DNA of 64,000 nucleotides from Gonocerus acuteangulatus (GCA_946811695.1 OX328124.1:89257972-89321971), one strand, 5' to 3'; positions 35,800-47,008 are shown, numbered from the stretch's first letter. Made by a program: numbers and translations. The notes: a model not told the origin generated them from the sequence alone.

Positions 35800-36640
35800 G
35801 GGGGGGGTTAACCCGAACCCAAAACACTAATTTGACCATGCCAGCCGTAATATTTGTTATATTTCAACGAAACCTGGTATTCGTAGTAGTAATCTAGTAA
35901 GAAAAGTGAGATGTAAAAATAAACTTAATCGGTTTATTAGAATGGGGGTTTACTTCGGACCTACAATACCAATTCGCCACTACCAGCCGTGATTTTTGTT
36001 ATATTTCGACGAAACTTGGTATTCGTAGTGGAAATCTAGAGAGAGAAGTGAGATGTAAAAATAAACTAAATCGGTTCATTAGAAGGGGCGGGGGGTTTAC
36101 TTCGGACCCACAATACCAATTCGCCACTACCAGCCGTGATTTTTGTTATATTTCGACGAAACTTGGTATTCGTAGTGGAAATCTAGAGAGAGAAGTGAGA
36201 TGTAAAAATAAACTAAATCGGTTCATTAGAAGGGGCGGGGGGTTTACTTCGGACCCACAATACCAATTCGCCACTACCAGCCGTGATTTTTGTTATATTT
36301 CGACGAAACTTGGTATTCGTAGTGGAAATCTAGAGAGAAAAGTGAGATGTAAAAATAAACTAAATCGGTTCATTAGAAGGGGGGGGGGTTTACTTCGGAC
36401 CCACAATACCAATTCGCCACTACCAGCTGTGATTTTTGTTATATTTCGACGAAACTTGGTATTCGTAGTGGAAATCTAGAGGTAAAAATTTGTTGTAAAA
36501 ATAAACTAAATCGGTTCGTTAGGAGGGGGGGTTTACTCAGGACCCAAATTACTAATATACTCATACCGGTCGTAATTTCTGCTGTATTGTAACGAAACGC
36601 GGGTTACCTCATGGGTAACTCATGGGAAAGAAGTGTTGTA
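35800..36640 (+). repeat. Minisatellite, 147-bp unit, about five copies
   Basis: The landmark GTTTACTTCGGAC or a close variant starts at 35948, 36095, 36242, 36388 and 36531: spacings 147, 147, 146 and 143. The middle units are almost identical; the outer ones have drifted, as expected for an array homogenised in the centre. Each unit has a G-run of 6-9 bases and CGACGAAACTTGGTATTCGT. Because 147 is a multiple of three, a 143-codon frame stays open (36048-36479); its protein repeat is a by-product. Confidence 0.95.
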
Positions 36641-36699
36641 AAAATGAGCTAAATCGGTCAATAGGAAAGTGAAATATATATACTTTGTAATATATTTCA

Positions 36700-37250
36700 A
36701 TAGAATTAGCTTGCCAGACGAAGGTTCGCAAGGCCGCCGCAAGGAGCCCTATCTCCCACTAGAGGGACTGTATCCTGTTCCTGCGTCAGATGAAAAAACG
36801 AATATGAAGTTTTTTGTATTTATTAAGTAGTGTAGTAGGTACCATGTGTAAACATAACTCTGGAAGCAAATTAATTACAAAAAATTAATTGAACAGTTAC
36901 TCATTACAAAATTAAAAGAGAACTATTCATGATTTTATTTATTTATGTAGGACATTTTAAGCAAATTGTTCTGGAAATCAGTCTACACTACCCAAATTCT
37001 GAGGAAAGTGCTTAGTTATGCAGCTCCTGCGTGACGGACTTTTTATACTGTGGCAACACTGACGCTGGGCCTGTACGGTTGATAACAGGAGGAGGTTATA
37101 CTTGCCAGGTTAGTTCGGGCATTTCGCTAGCTGCCACACTCCTATGAACGAAACTCCATTTGACATATGTATTGAAGGAATTTTTTAGCTTCGATAAATG
37201 ATGTACATTCTACATGAATGGACCAAATTGACGGGAATTAGAAATTTGTG
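36700..37250. other. Intergenic; scraps of the Helentron-like left end
   Basis: The minus strand at about 37046-37013 reads AAAAAGTCCGTCACGCAGGA, close to the left terminus of the Helentron-like family, and 36765-36790 has a similar GTTCCTGCGTCAGATG. Too short to define copies. Nothing else recognised. Confidence 0.45.
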
Positions 37251-37400
37251 TCTCCCCGTGGTCTAGTGGCTAACGCATTGGATTCTCATGCGGGAGATGG
37301 AGGTTCGTGTCCCTCCAGTGGTGGGAAGTTTCTCACTTCGGGGCCCGTCTAGAAAATTCCCTATTGTACCATGGATGTCGTTGTTAATTGCCTCACATCA
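37251..37400 (+). mobile_element. tRNA-derived SINE
   Basis: Head TCTCCCCGTGGTCTAGTGGC with A box, B box GAGGTTCGTGTCCC about 35 bp on, then the shared body TTTCTCACTTCGGGGCCCG and GAAAATTCC, and CCATGGATGTCG. No poly(A) left. The acceptor stem does not pair, so it is not a tRNA gene. Confidence 0.85.
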
Positions 37401-37571
37401 CTTTATTATTCATGCATATATGAATGAAAATTGTGCAATAAATGCCTCTGCTGTGCAATAAATAAGCTAATAATGTTCTTTGAAAATATATAAAATTATA
37501 AATAATTGTTCATAGTTGAAGCTATTGTAATGGTCATTCGTAAATTTTGTTCACTGTTCGGATCTCCGTGC

Positions 37572-37575
<4 letters not shown>

Positions 37576-37630
<55 letters not shown>
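37576..37630. repeat. (TA)n microsatellite
   Basis: Pure TA run in AT-rich intergenic DNA. Confidence 0.95.
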
Positions 37631-37632
<2 letters not shown>

Positions 37633-37639
37633 TAATACA

Positions 37640-39184
37640 GTGTTATACCTTGTGGTCATAATATATGAGTAATCACACTTTTCGAGGGGTTAAGTACGGG
37701 CTTATGATAAGAATCGTGGTATTTGTCGTGTCCTAGTGTCGCATTACACTCACTAATTGTTTTCCTGGAAATTCTCCTTTATATTCTTATATACTAAGGC
37801 AATGCAAAAGTGTTTAATCAAACTAAACCGCGCAGCTGTCTTCACAAGATAATTGATAAACCTAATACAATATTGTGGATCATTGAAGCAGTTATCTAAA
37901 TACAGATTGGCTCGAGAAGCAATTTACAGATCTGTCATTCCCCTGGAAGGGGAGTAATTTACCGAGACAAATTTAAAGTGACAAACGTCAAATTGTTCAA
38001 TACCGGCTGACAGGTCTTTCCTGATATCAACACCAACTCACGTATTTGCGATAAGCCTCCAATTCAAAAACCAATGTAACCCAATCATTTCCAACTCCCA
38101 ATAAAACTTTTTAATAATACAAAAGCGTATTTAAACATTTTAAAGTTAGTGATGATAATCTCAGTTGTTAACATCCTTGAAAAATTAAAAACATCTTAAC
38201 AACTCAATGCTCTCCTATCTTGGATGATCTACACCAAACGTGGGCAACAACCGGTCCGCTGCAAGATTTGATCCGGCCCTCGAGAATTTTTGAAAAACCC
38301 AATTAAAAATAATATTACACTACTTACTTATACTAAATCAAAATGAGGAAGATCGACTGAGATGGGGTTTGTCCCCTGCTCCTGCGGAATCAAGTGAGCG
38401 AGCAAGCCGAGTGACGGCGATCATCAAAGAGCAAGGTGGCCGACAAGCTCAAGTGTCTCATTGATTTCGTATCCGTATTTAAGTTTCGTATTTTGTAATA
38501 ATTCCAAATTTCACTATTATTAACTTTCTATTAATTATAATGTTGTATCTATTTTTTTATTATTTTAATAAATTGTATCGTAATAACATTGCCGTATTAT
38601 TTCAAGTCTAATATCTATCGCTAAAAATTATGGATACTACATAAAAATCCGATGTTATTTCATTTTATTCATCTGAGCAGCCGGGGAACGTATTTGCACT
38701 CCACAACATCTCAACTACAGTTTGGCCCACAATATCTCTAAGGTTGCTCATATCTGCTCAAAACTTTGCATTTCTTCCGGAGAAACTTTTATAAAATTCT
38801 ACCTTTTCTATTTGACCATTATCTTAGGATTGCTACATGGACTTGGGACAAAGTCTTTACTAGGCTAGTTTTAGGCTCAAATGCTCTGCAGGGCGATGGC
38901 AAAACAAAGCCAACAGGTTGTACACAAAGTTACACTACAAGATAAACAAACGGAGGCCAGAAAGATAATGATCATGGCTCAAGATGACTGATAACGAACT
39001 TCCAAAGATAAAACAAACAATTGGCGATTGCCCTGAAGTAAAGGACCGTGAAATATATATATAATTTTTTTTTTTAAAAATTACCCGCTAGAGCAAGAAT
39101 ATTTAAAATCATCTAAGATCACAAGAGTCTTCTAACTGAGACATCCATGACTCATGTGGTTGGCGTATGTCTAAAACCATAACC

Positions 39185-39185
<1 letters not shown>
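37640..39185. other. Intergenic with a hAT-like terminal fragment
   Basis: At 38234-38292, ACGTGGGCAACAACCGGTCC and TGATCCGGCCCTCGAG strongly resemble the GC-rich terminal region of hAT elements (GTGGGCAAC...GGCCCGC...TCCGGCCC). No second terminus or transposase was found. The rest shows no gene. Confidence 0.5.
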
Positions 39186-39186
<1 letters not shown>

Positions 39187-39220
<34 letters not shown>

Positions 39221-39240
39221 TATATTTAAATATATATATG

Positions 39241-39277
<37 letters not shown>

Positions 39278-39454
39278 GTTTATATATATATATATATATG
39301 TTTGTTTGTGTGCAAATTCCAACCACCGTTATTTTCGTAATCCATGGGTTCTGTATCGATAAATGTCTTGGTCGGCACTTTTCGATTACGTCATGATATC
39401 AACCTTATAAGCGGGGTTCCTACCGGTGCTCAAGGGATGGAGGAACCGCACTAA
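39187..39454 (+). mobile_element. Helentron-like family, right-end fragment
   Basis: After an A-run and a TA/TATG array (39187-39300) comes the family's 3' block: CAACCACCGTTATTTTCG, GGTCGGCACTTTTCGATTAC, then GGTTCCT...AGGAACC and GCACTAA at 39451-39454. The hairpin stem has lost some pairs but the outer ones remain. No left end. Confidence 0.72.
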
Positions 39455-39479
39455 AAATATCCATATCACGGGTGAATCA

Positions 39480-39595
39480 GTCCAAACAGGTACACGACGA
39501 ATCTGAGCCGACATCCGTAACTCAGGCTGAACAAGTACAACACGAATCTTAGCCGTTAGTCGTTACTTGGGTACACAAGTACAATAAGTCTCAGT
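39480..39595 (+). repeat. Short direct repeat, about 45-bp period, two copies
   Basis: CAGGTACACGACGAATCTGA and, about 45 bp later, CAAGTACAACACGAATCTTA, each followed by AGCCG and a GTAACT/GTTACT block. Only two decayed copies. Confidence 0.6.
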
Positions 39596-39599
39596 GATC

Positions 39600-41060
39600 A
39601 CATGTACTCAACGGGTTATTTTTAGAGGGGAAATAACAAAATTTTAATAATTTCAAGGGAGGTAGAGTAAATTTTCGATTTGCGACAAAACTTGCGGGCT
39701 GCAAACTTTTTACGATAACATTACGACCTTAGCGAAATTCCCAGGCTTTCCTCCTCGTAAGGGAGTAACCACCGGAATTCGAAGTGGCTGACCCAGTTCG
39801 GTGGTTTTAGCATAACTCCTCCAAGGGCCAGTTTCAAGGGGAATTCTTCCTGTTTTTTACTCTCCTCCGTCCCTTTTCTCGGATCCAAACGATTTATATT
39901 TGGGTCAGGCGACAGTACGGAGGGCGTAACGCCCTTTCTTTATAAGGATCGAAATGAAGACAAGCCTCGAGAAAGTTGGATGTAGCTGGTTAGAAGAGCT
40001 AGCATCAATCTCCCGGTGTATTCTCGTCACGAATAGAGCGTGCCTTTGGACAGCTGATGCCTGCTCATTTCCTCGGCACTCTTCGGCAAGAATCTCCGGT
40101 AGTTCTAACATTACCTTCCTAGGGTTTGCTGTAATGAAGTCATGGATCTTTATACAAACTACTTCATATCAATGTTTATTGTACACCTGTTAAGTACTCA
40201 CAACAACATCCCTATTTCAGTAACGAATTAAACCTTTAATAATATATAATAAAAAGTCTGGTTTTATAAATACGATAAAGATAAGTTTTGTAATCTTAAA
40301 AATCGGAAATCTTATTTTAGCAGATGATGTCATGAGATTTCTCCAATTAAGATAACTTTGGATTATTTTCACATATTGTATTTATTAAATACATATATCT
40401 CTTCATATTTCTAGCGATTTTTCTATTATTAACAAAGAATGAAAATTGCTAACGCAATCTTTGAAGAGAAGCTGAAGGAAGGTTAAAAACAGGACGATGA
40501 AGTTCACATACACATTTAACACATTCTGTTCAGTTACAAGCAATAGGCAATTAAACACTTACTAACAGAATACAAAACACGAGCCTATTTGCATAAACCA
40601 TATATGTCTATACACTTCTGAACTATTTTCTGAAAAAATCCCTCAAATTGTCAACATCTTACAACACTTACATAAAATAAAACTTTATAATAAAATATGT
40701 CAAAACTTACTGTTTATACGTCAATGAAGCGAATTTAAATGTATGTAAAAGTGTGTGTGTGTGCGAGTGCGTTTCTGTGCGGTTGTTCTAAGAGCGGCTT
40801 CAGAATTTAAAATGAAGTCTTCATATTCAAAATCCTACAATACAGACACAATAATGATTTTCATCTTGAACAAAAAAAAATTATTTTATTATTTATTATT
40901 ACAATTTTCTCATATTTTATATAGTAAAATTTGAAATTATTTGTTCTGATTTAATTACCGACGTTATTTTCTTTATTTTTCTATTTATTTTTTGTTTTGT
41001 TTTAGAAATTTCTCATACGAATCTATTTGTTACCCTTTTATTTGTATACAGTTTTTATTA
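39600..41060. other. Intergenic, nothing recognised
   Basis: No supported gene. A GC-richer part (39650-40140) has overlapping open frames on both strands (39905-40111 minus, 39954-40193 plus) without motifs. Confidence 0.5.
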
Positions 41061-41074
41061 ATTATTTTTATGTG

Positions 41075-41120
41075 AGAAAATCAACTTGCTGTTGTGGAGC
41101 TCCGATAATAAATAAATTAA
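41075..41120 (+). mobile_element. LINE 3' tail
   Basis: TTGCTGTTGTGGAGCTCCG followed by ATAATAAATAAATTAAA. The same terminal phrase appears at 59235-59285, where it follows a recognisable ORF2 tail. Confidence 0.6.
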
Positions 41121-41220
41121 AACAGGACGTTAGAAACAGGTGAAATAAACATGAAATGTTTATGTTTAAGATATTTTCCTAAATAAATAAAAGCAATATA
41201 CTTATTTAACCAGAAGGTTA

Positions 41221-42105
41221 AAAAAGTTCGACACGCTGGAACTGCGTCACGTTTCCGTGTCATTTTGATAGCTCACAAGAGAAACTCTTTTTTGTTTTGT
41301 ACAAAAACTGTAAACACGTGAAAGAATGTAAACTAAAATCTCAAGAAAACTGACAGTATCCTAGGGAAAATTACTTTTCAACTTTCGCTGAAGGAACACG
41401 CTATTACAAAATATTTCTCATTTTCCTGCCTTGTTTTACTAAAATACTGTAATTTTAATGTTAAATCCTTTAAAAAAAAAATAAATAAATAAAACAGACA
41501 AAACACCTTTCAAAAGAACGCAACCGTCAATTTTAAATTTTAAGTACCGATTCCTCTGAATAAAATCGTTTCATCGAAAATCACTTCAGAACTATTTTTG
41601 TAGACGTTTTAGTATGCTTTCAAAATTCTAATGGCTACCACACACTTACTACGAGTTCCGAACAGCTTTCGAGATATTTAAGAAAATAAATGTAAGTCCA
41701 AAACTGCTCATTTTTCTTAATAAAAATATTTTACCTTAATTTAAATATTTATTCGATTACTCCTTTTACTCAAAACGTAATTATCCTTTAATTATCTTAG
41801 TTCGGATGAATTTCAAACATGAGCAAGATATTTTAACTAAATCCAACGATTCTAAGAAGCTAAATTGAGCTTTAGTTAGAAAAACTAGTTTTATTTTATT
41901 TTCTCGAAACCAATTACTAGTAAAGCCTTGATAATTGTTTAATTTGTTTCCCTACTGTAAAGAACCTATAAAATGAGTATCTGGATGCCTACAAACGAAA
42001 AGTCATAAGCAGGATTTTCCTAGCCCGAATTTCGCCCATAGAATAGTATTCTGGTATAGAACCATTTTTGAGAGAGTGAACAGACAATTATATATAAATA
42101 TATAG
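41221..42105 (+). mobile_element. Helentron-like element, copy 4, right end lost
   Basis: Starts AAAAAAGTTCGACACGCTGG at 41221, with GGAACTGCGTCACG, and follows the interior of copies 1-3 (ACCGATTCCTCTGAATAAAA, CGAATTTCGCCC, TTTTTGAGAGAGTGAACAGA) to a short AT run at about 42090-42105. It stops there, at the place where the others have their (TA)n array, so the 3' hairpin is missing. Confidence 0.72.
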
Positions 42106-42855
42106 TGTTTTTTCAACGATATTGGGTATATTCAGTATTTCCAGGAAGTGGTTCTAGAACATTCTACATAAAAGTGTTGAAGTGTAAAGAATTGTTCTAC
42201 TTTAAGATCCCTATTGGAAATTGGTGTATACTGAGAAAGACTGTTAGAAAGACTTACTGACGTTGATTCGTCCTGCTTGAGCCCTTGGAGATGAGAAGCT
42301 GTCCCATGTAGATAAGGCAGCTCTATTCACAATGTAGTGGCCTTTGGTCGGGAATACAACATTACACTTCCTTCCAAGCCATACTGCCCTTTTTATGAAA
42401 TAAATTTGGTGATATTCTCTATAGGTACTATCTAAGAAACTTATAGGCAAACGTTACATTTTATGAAATTGTTAAACCTTCCAAGGGGTCGTAAGGAATA
42501 CACTTGTGTAGATCCCGACTTAGTGCCAAGTAGGACATGAGGGAAATTCTACCAACATGGTAATACATGCTCTGCAGCCCTTTACACAGATAATTTTTTT
42601 CTAATATTTTTCTCTTTATTTATTATACCATAATACTACATTTAGTTTCCTCAAAGTTCATGCAAATAGTTGCGAAAAGATCATTGACCGTTGAGATTAG
42701 AAACGCGTAGATAGCCGGGGACAGTTGTCTGTTAAATAAAAATACATTTTATAAGGAAAATCAGGTATATTTTTGCAGACATTTGGCTTGACATTCAGTC
42801 TTGATGGCATTCTTCTGTAGAAGAGGCAAAACAGTTTGCCTTCTTGTCTTGGATG
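42106..42855. other. Intergenic, nothing recognised
   Basis: AT-rich; a 68-codon minus frame at 42244-42450 has no motif. Confidence 0.5.
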
Positions 42856-42863
42856 CTACAGAG

Positions 42864-43020
42864 CAGAGTTGGGCAAACGTTAGAGCGCGCTAATATCTAA
42901 TACCTTCCCGCTAATTTAGCGGAACTGATAAGAGCCTGCGCTAACGATTAGCGCATAGCGACGGCAGTGCGCTAATCACTAATTCACCTATAATGTTTAA
43001 ATATCTTTGTAGCTAACTAG
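42864..43020 (+). repeat. Left terminal inverted repeat of the foldback element
   Basis: Starts CAGAGTTGGGCAAACGTTAG and is repeated in reverse complement at 45462-45616. It contains at least five TTAGCG/CGCTAA words, several arranged as palindromes such as GCGCTAACGATTAGCGC. In hAT elements, repeated short subterminal motifs are transposase-binding sites; that role here is inferred. Confidence 0.9.
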
Positions 43021-44348
43021 GAGGAATATAGAAGGTGGAATAAAAAAAGGATATTGGAAGTGTTATTACAAAGGATATTGAAGGTCGTATTTGGATGTAT
43101 ATAGGAGGTATTAGGAAGGATATACAAGGTGGTATTAGGAAGGATATAGAAGGTCGTTTTAGGAAGGATATACAAGGTGGCATTAGGAAGGATATAGAAG
43201 GTGGTATTAGGAAGGATATAGAAGGTGGTATTAGGAAGGATATTAAAGGTGGTATTAGGAAGGATATAGAAGGTGGTATTAGGAAGGGTATTGGAGGTGG
43301 TATTAGGAAGGCTATACAAGGTGGCATTAGGAAGGATATAGAAGGTGGTAATAGGAAGGGTATAGAAGGCGGTAATTGGAAGGATATTGGAGGTGGTATT
43401 AGGAAGGATATAGAAGGTGGTATTAGGAAGGGTATTGGAGGTGGTATTAGGAAGGATATACAAGGTGGCATTAGGAAGGATATAGAAGGTGGCATTAGGA
43501 AGGGTATAGAAGGTGGTATTAGGAAGGATATTAAAGGCGGTATTTGGAAGGATTTTGGAGGTGGTATTAGGAAGGATATTAAAGGCGGTATTTGGAAGGA
43601 TATAGAAGGTGGTATTAGGAAGGGTATTGGAGGTGGTATTAGGAAGGATATTAAAGGGGGTATTAGGAAGGAAATAGAAGGCGGTATTAGGGAGTATACA
43701 GAAGGTGGCAATAGGAAGGATATTGAAGGTCGTAATAGGAAGGATATAGAAGGTGTTATTAAGAAGGATAATGAAGGTCGTATTAGGAAGGTTATAGTAG
43801 GTGGTATTAGGAAGGTTATTGGAGGAGGTATTAGGAAGGATATTAATGGCGGTATTAGAGAGGATATTGGAGGTGGGATTAGGAAGGATATAGAAGGCGG
43901 TATTAGGGAGGATATAGAAGGTGCTATTAGGAAGGATATCGAAGGTCGTATTAGGAAGGATATAAAAGGTGGCATAAGGACGGATATTGGAAGTAGTATT
44001 AGGAAGAATATAAAAGCTTATATTAAGAAGAATATAAAAGCTGATATTAGGGAGGACATAGAAGGTGGTATTAGGAAGGATATTGAAGGTCGTAATAGGA
44101 AGGATATAGAAGGTGGTATTTGGAGATATATAGGAGGTGGTATTAGGAAGGTTATAGAAGGTAGTATTAGGAAGGATTTAGAAGGTAGTATTAGGAAGGA
44201 TAAAGAAGGTGGTATAGGGAAGGATATTGAAGTTGGGATTAGGAAGTATATTGGAGGTGGCATTAGGAAGAATATTTATGGGGTATTAGGAGGGATATTG
44301 AAGGTGGTAGAGGGATGGATATTCAAGAAAGTATTAGGAAGGTATTTA
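43021..44348 (+). repeat. 24-bp satellite array, left arm
   Basis: About 55 head-to-tail copies of a 24-bp unit built on GGTGGTATTAGGAAGGATAT, with point differences and no frame-breaking length changes over most of the array. Recurrent variants (GGTCGTATTAGG, GGAGGTGGTATTAGG) are interspersed, hinting at higher-order shuffling. Purine-rich on this strand. Confidence 0.95.
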
Positions 44349-44472
44349 ACAGTCTGTCAATTTCTGAGGTATTGTTTCCAAGGCACACTGCAAGTTTTCT
44401 GTTGATACCTTCCGCAGCAAATTGGTGCCGGTATTTAGGGCATTCCTCTATTATGTGCTACACAGTTATTGA
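44349..44472 (-). pseudogene. Captured LINE ORF2 C-terminal fragment in the foldback core
   Basis: The minus strand reads HIIEECPKYRHQFAAEGINR and goes on LAVCLGNNTSEIDRLLNT. HIxxECPKY is the C-terminal zinc-motif region of I/Jockey-type ORF2, also seen in this window at 19.9 and 62.6 kb. An in-frame TAG lies just before it. So the only non-repetitive DNA between the arms comes from an unrelated retrotransposon. Confidence 0.75.
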
Positions 44473-45461
44473 GACTCCAATATCCTCCTATATCCTCTCT
44501 AATACCGCCTTTAATATTCTTCCTTATTCAACCTCCAATACCCTTCCTAATACCACCTCCAATATCCTTCCTAATACCACCTCCAATATCCTTCCTAATA
44601 CCACCTTCTATATCCTTCCTGATACTATCTCCAATATCCTTCCTAATACCACCTTTAATATTCTTCCTAATACCACCTTCTATATCCTTCCTAATACCAC
44701 CTTCTTTATCCTTCCTAATGCCACCTTGTATATCCTTCCTAAAACGACCTTCGATATCCTTCCTAATACGACCTTCGATATCCTTCCTAATAGCACCTTC
44801 TATATCCTCCCTAATACCGCCTTCTATATCCTTCCTAATCCCACCTCCAATATTCTCTGTAATACCGCCATTAATATCCTTCCTAATACCACCTCCAATA
44901 ACCTTCCTAATACCACCTTCTATAACCTTCCTAATACGACCTTCATTATCCTTCTTAATATCACCTTCTATATCCTTCCTAATACCACCTTCTATATCCT
45001 TCCTAATACCACCTCCAATATCCTTCCAAATACCGCCTTTAATATCCTTCCTAATACGACCTTCATTATCCTTCTTAATATCACCTTCTATATCCTTCCT
45101 AATACCACCTTCTATATCCTTCCTAATACCACCTCCAATATCCTTCCAAATACCGCCTTCTATATCCTTCCTAATGTCACCTTGTATATCCTGCCTAAAA
45201 CGACCTTCTATATCCTTCCTAATACCATCTTTAATATCCTTCCTAATACCACCTTCTATATCCTTCCTAATACCACCTTCTATATCCTTCCTAATGCCAC
45301 CTTGTATATCCTTCCTAAAACGACCTTCTATATCCTTCCTAATACCACCTTGATTATCCTTCCTAATACCACCTCCTATATACTTCCAAATACGACCTTC
45401 AATATCCTTTGTGATAACACTTCCAATATCCTTTTTTTATTCCACCTTCAATATTCCTCCT
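44473..45461 (-). repeat. 24-bp satellite array, right arm (opposite direction)
   Basis: About 40 copies of the same 24-bp unit, reverse-complemented relative to the left arm, reading ATCCTTCCTAATACCACC on plus. One block (about 44941-45050) is repeated almost exactly at 45049-45150, so multi-unit duplication happened. The arms are unequal in length, so they have evolved partly independently. Confidence 0.95.
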
Positions 45462-45616
45462 AGTTAGCTACAAAGATAATTAAACATTATAGGTGAATTA
45501 GCGATTAGCGCACTGCCGTCGCTATGCGCTAACCGTTAGCGCAGGCTCTTATCAGTTCCGCTAAATTATCGGGAAGGTATTAGATATTAGCGCGCGCTAA
45601 CGTTTGCCCAACTCTG
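45462..45616 (-). repeat. Right terminal inverted repeat of the foldback element
   Basis: Reverse complement of 42864-43020 with a handful of differences; ends GTTTGCCCAACTCTG directly before the target duplicate CTACAGAG. Confidence 0.9.
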
Positions 45617-45624
45617 CTACAGAG

Positions 45625-46925
45625 ATAGCCCTTGAGGATAAGGCTTGAAAATATAACTACTTTTTCTTGCAAAATGACACCTATGCCTTGTTGTTTAGCC
45701 TTATGCCTTAATTTCTCCTGCCTTCTATGCTCAGGCTTCCTTAATTAAAATAATGGAACAAACTCTCATTATTTGAGTAGATCAAGTCCACATGAATGCT
45801 GTTTGGTGTACAAATTATTTTAGCTCCCATAGCGCAAGAGGTTTCTGGTGATACGATTCTTGTAAGTTCTTGTCCCACTAGCAGGTTTTGCCTAACCATT
45901 AGTTAGTTAAAATGCGGATGTCTACTTCATGAAATTATATTTCTCATCTCCTGTATTTCTACAACAAACAGACTTCTCAATTAACATTGGGAAAACATTG
46001 ATTATATTGAGACTTCATAATTGCTTGTTTTTGTTTTTTTATGAACGAAATTTTTGAGAATATCGTTAAGAACTTGTCTTTTATAACGGCCAGTAAAATT
46101 ACGTTTTCTTCTGCTTCTTTCGCGCATAGCACCAAAAATATTCTTATTGAAATTTCCTATAACAAACCTTTATTTTAGAATATTTAATTATTTATGCGCT
46201 GCTTTGCAAAGCAACAATAGGTATGAAGATAGGGGGGGAAAATTACATTTTTATTTCATGAAAATAGAATTCAGTAAGAACGTTCATATTTTAACAGGGA
46301 AATGATCATTATACAGTATAACAACCTACCAAGTTTTTTTTCAATCCATTTGTCACTTTTTTGCACAATTATTTCACAATTGAGTGTGAGAATAATTGAA
46401 AATATTAACATTTTTCAAATTGTTGCAAAATTCAAGTGATATGCTTTGCATATTTGAAATATTAAGAAAAAATATATATAAAGATTTCTAAAAATATTTT
46501 ACAGATTAATAATAGCTGAAGATGCAACAACACAAAATCGATTAAAGGCAAAGGCGAGACCTTTTAGCAGCACACATGATTGAACAAGTTAAAATTAGGG
46601 AATAATAAAAACTGTTTTTAAAATAGCTGCTTTCTTCAAAGATTAAACTGAGTTAATGCATTTATTTTTTGCTTGAGCCTTCCTCTAGAGAGATAATGTC
46701 CAATTTTTATTCAGAGCTGATTCTCAGCCCTTTGGGACCAATTCTTGAAGCCATTCCAACTTATCACATTGATTAACTGCTGCGACTTAATTAAAATGAA
46801 ACGAAATAAGAAAATAGTAGAACGGGAACTATAAAATAAACTTATTTTCATCCGGAGTCATTTCTGCTCTCTCTTTTTGCGTTTACTATTAGTTTTAAAG
46901 TTGAAAACAAGGTACCTTTTACATT
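45625..46925. other. Intergenic, nothing recognised
   Basis: AT-rich. No open frame of note on either strand. Confidence 0.6.
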
Positions 46926-46928
46926 AGG

Positions 46929-46930
<2 letters not shown>

Positions 46931-47001
<71 letters not shown>
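46931..47001. repeat. (TA)n microsatellite
   Basis: Uninterrupted TA run, about 70 bp. Confidence 0.97.

Positions 47002-47008
<7 letters not shown>

Larger units (their letters stand above)
42856..45624. mobile_element. hAT-like foldback element with satellite arms and 8-bp target duplication
   Basis: CTACAGAG stands directly outside both ends (42856-42863 and 45617-45624). The element (42864-45616, 2753 bp) begins and ends with the inverted CAGAGTTGGGCAAACGTTAG. The 8-bp duplication and CAGAG...GGGCAA termini are hAT features. Structure: about 157-bp unique terminal repeats, then about 1.3 kb of a 24-bp satellite on the left, a unique core of about 125 bp, about 0.96 kb of the same satellite in opposite direction, and the right terminal repeat. 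The two terminal repeats differ at only a few positions by eye. It has no transposase; it would need one in trans. Such foldback plans are known for Drosophila FB and Galileo elements, which belong to other superfamilies. Confidence 0.92.

Noticed and set aside
36048..36479. 143-codon frame with a repeated 49-residue peptide
   Set aside because: It arises because the minisatellite unit is 147 bp; nucleotide identity is as high at silent positions as at others.
36700..37050. Two further full copies of the Helentron-like family
   Set aside because: Only about 20-30 bp of left-end similarity at each place and no matching interior, so they are noted as scraps only.
37251..37330. A tRNA gene (also at 26862, 52051 and 59050)
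   Set aside because: A and B boxes are present, but acceptor stems do not pair and each is followed by the same non-tRNA body, so they are SINEs.
39905..40193. Overlapping frames in a GC-richer patch
   Set aside because: No recognisable domain on either strand, and the frames are mirror shadows of each other.
43021..45461. A CRISPR-like array of regularly spaced short repeats
   Set aside because: There are no unique spacers; the whole unit repeats. The setting is eukaryotic and the arms are inverted with terminal repeats and a target duplication.
43013..45463. Long open frames of 436, 382, 320 and 294 codons across the satellite region, which look like repeat proteins
   Set aside because: They follow the 24-bp unit on both strands and in several frames, with no start context, domain or other support. 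They are a by-product of a unit of eight codons without stops.
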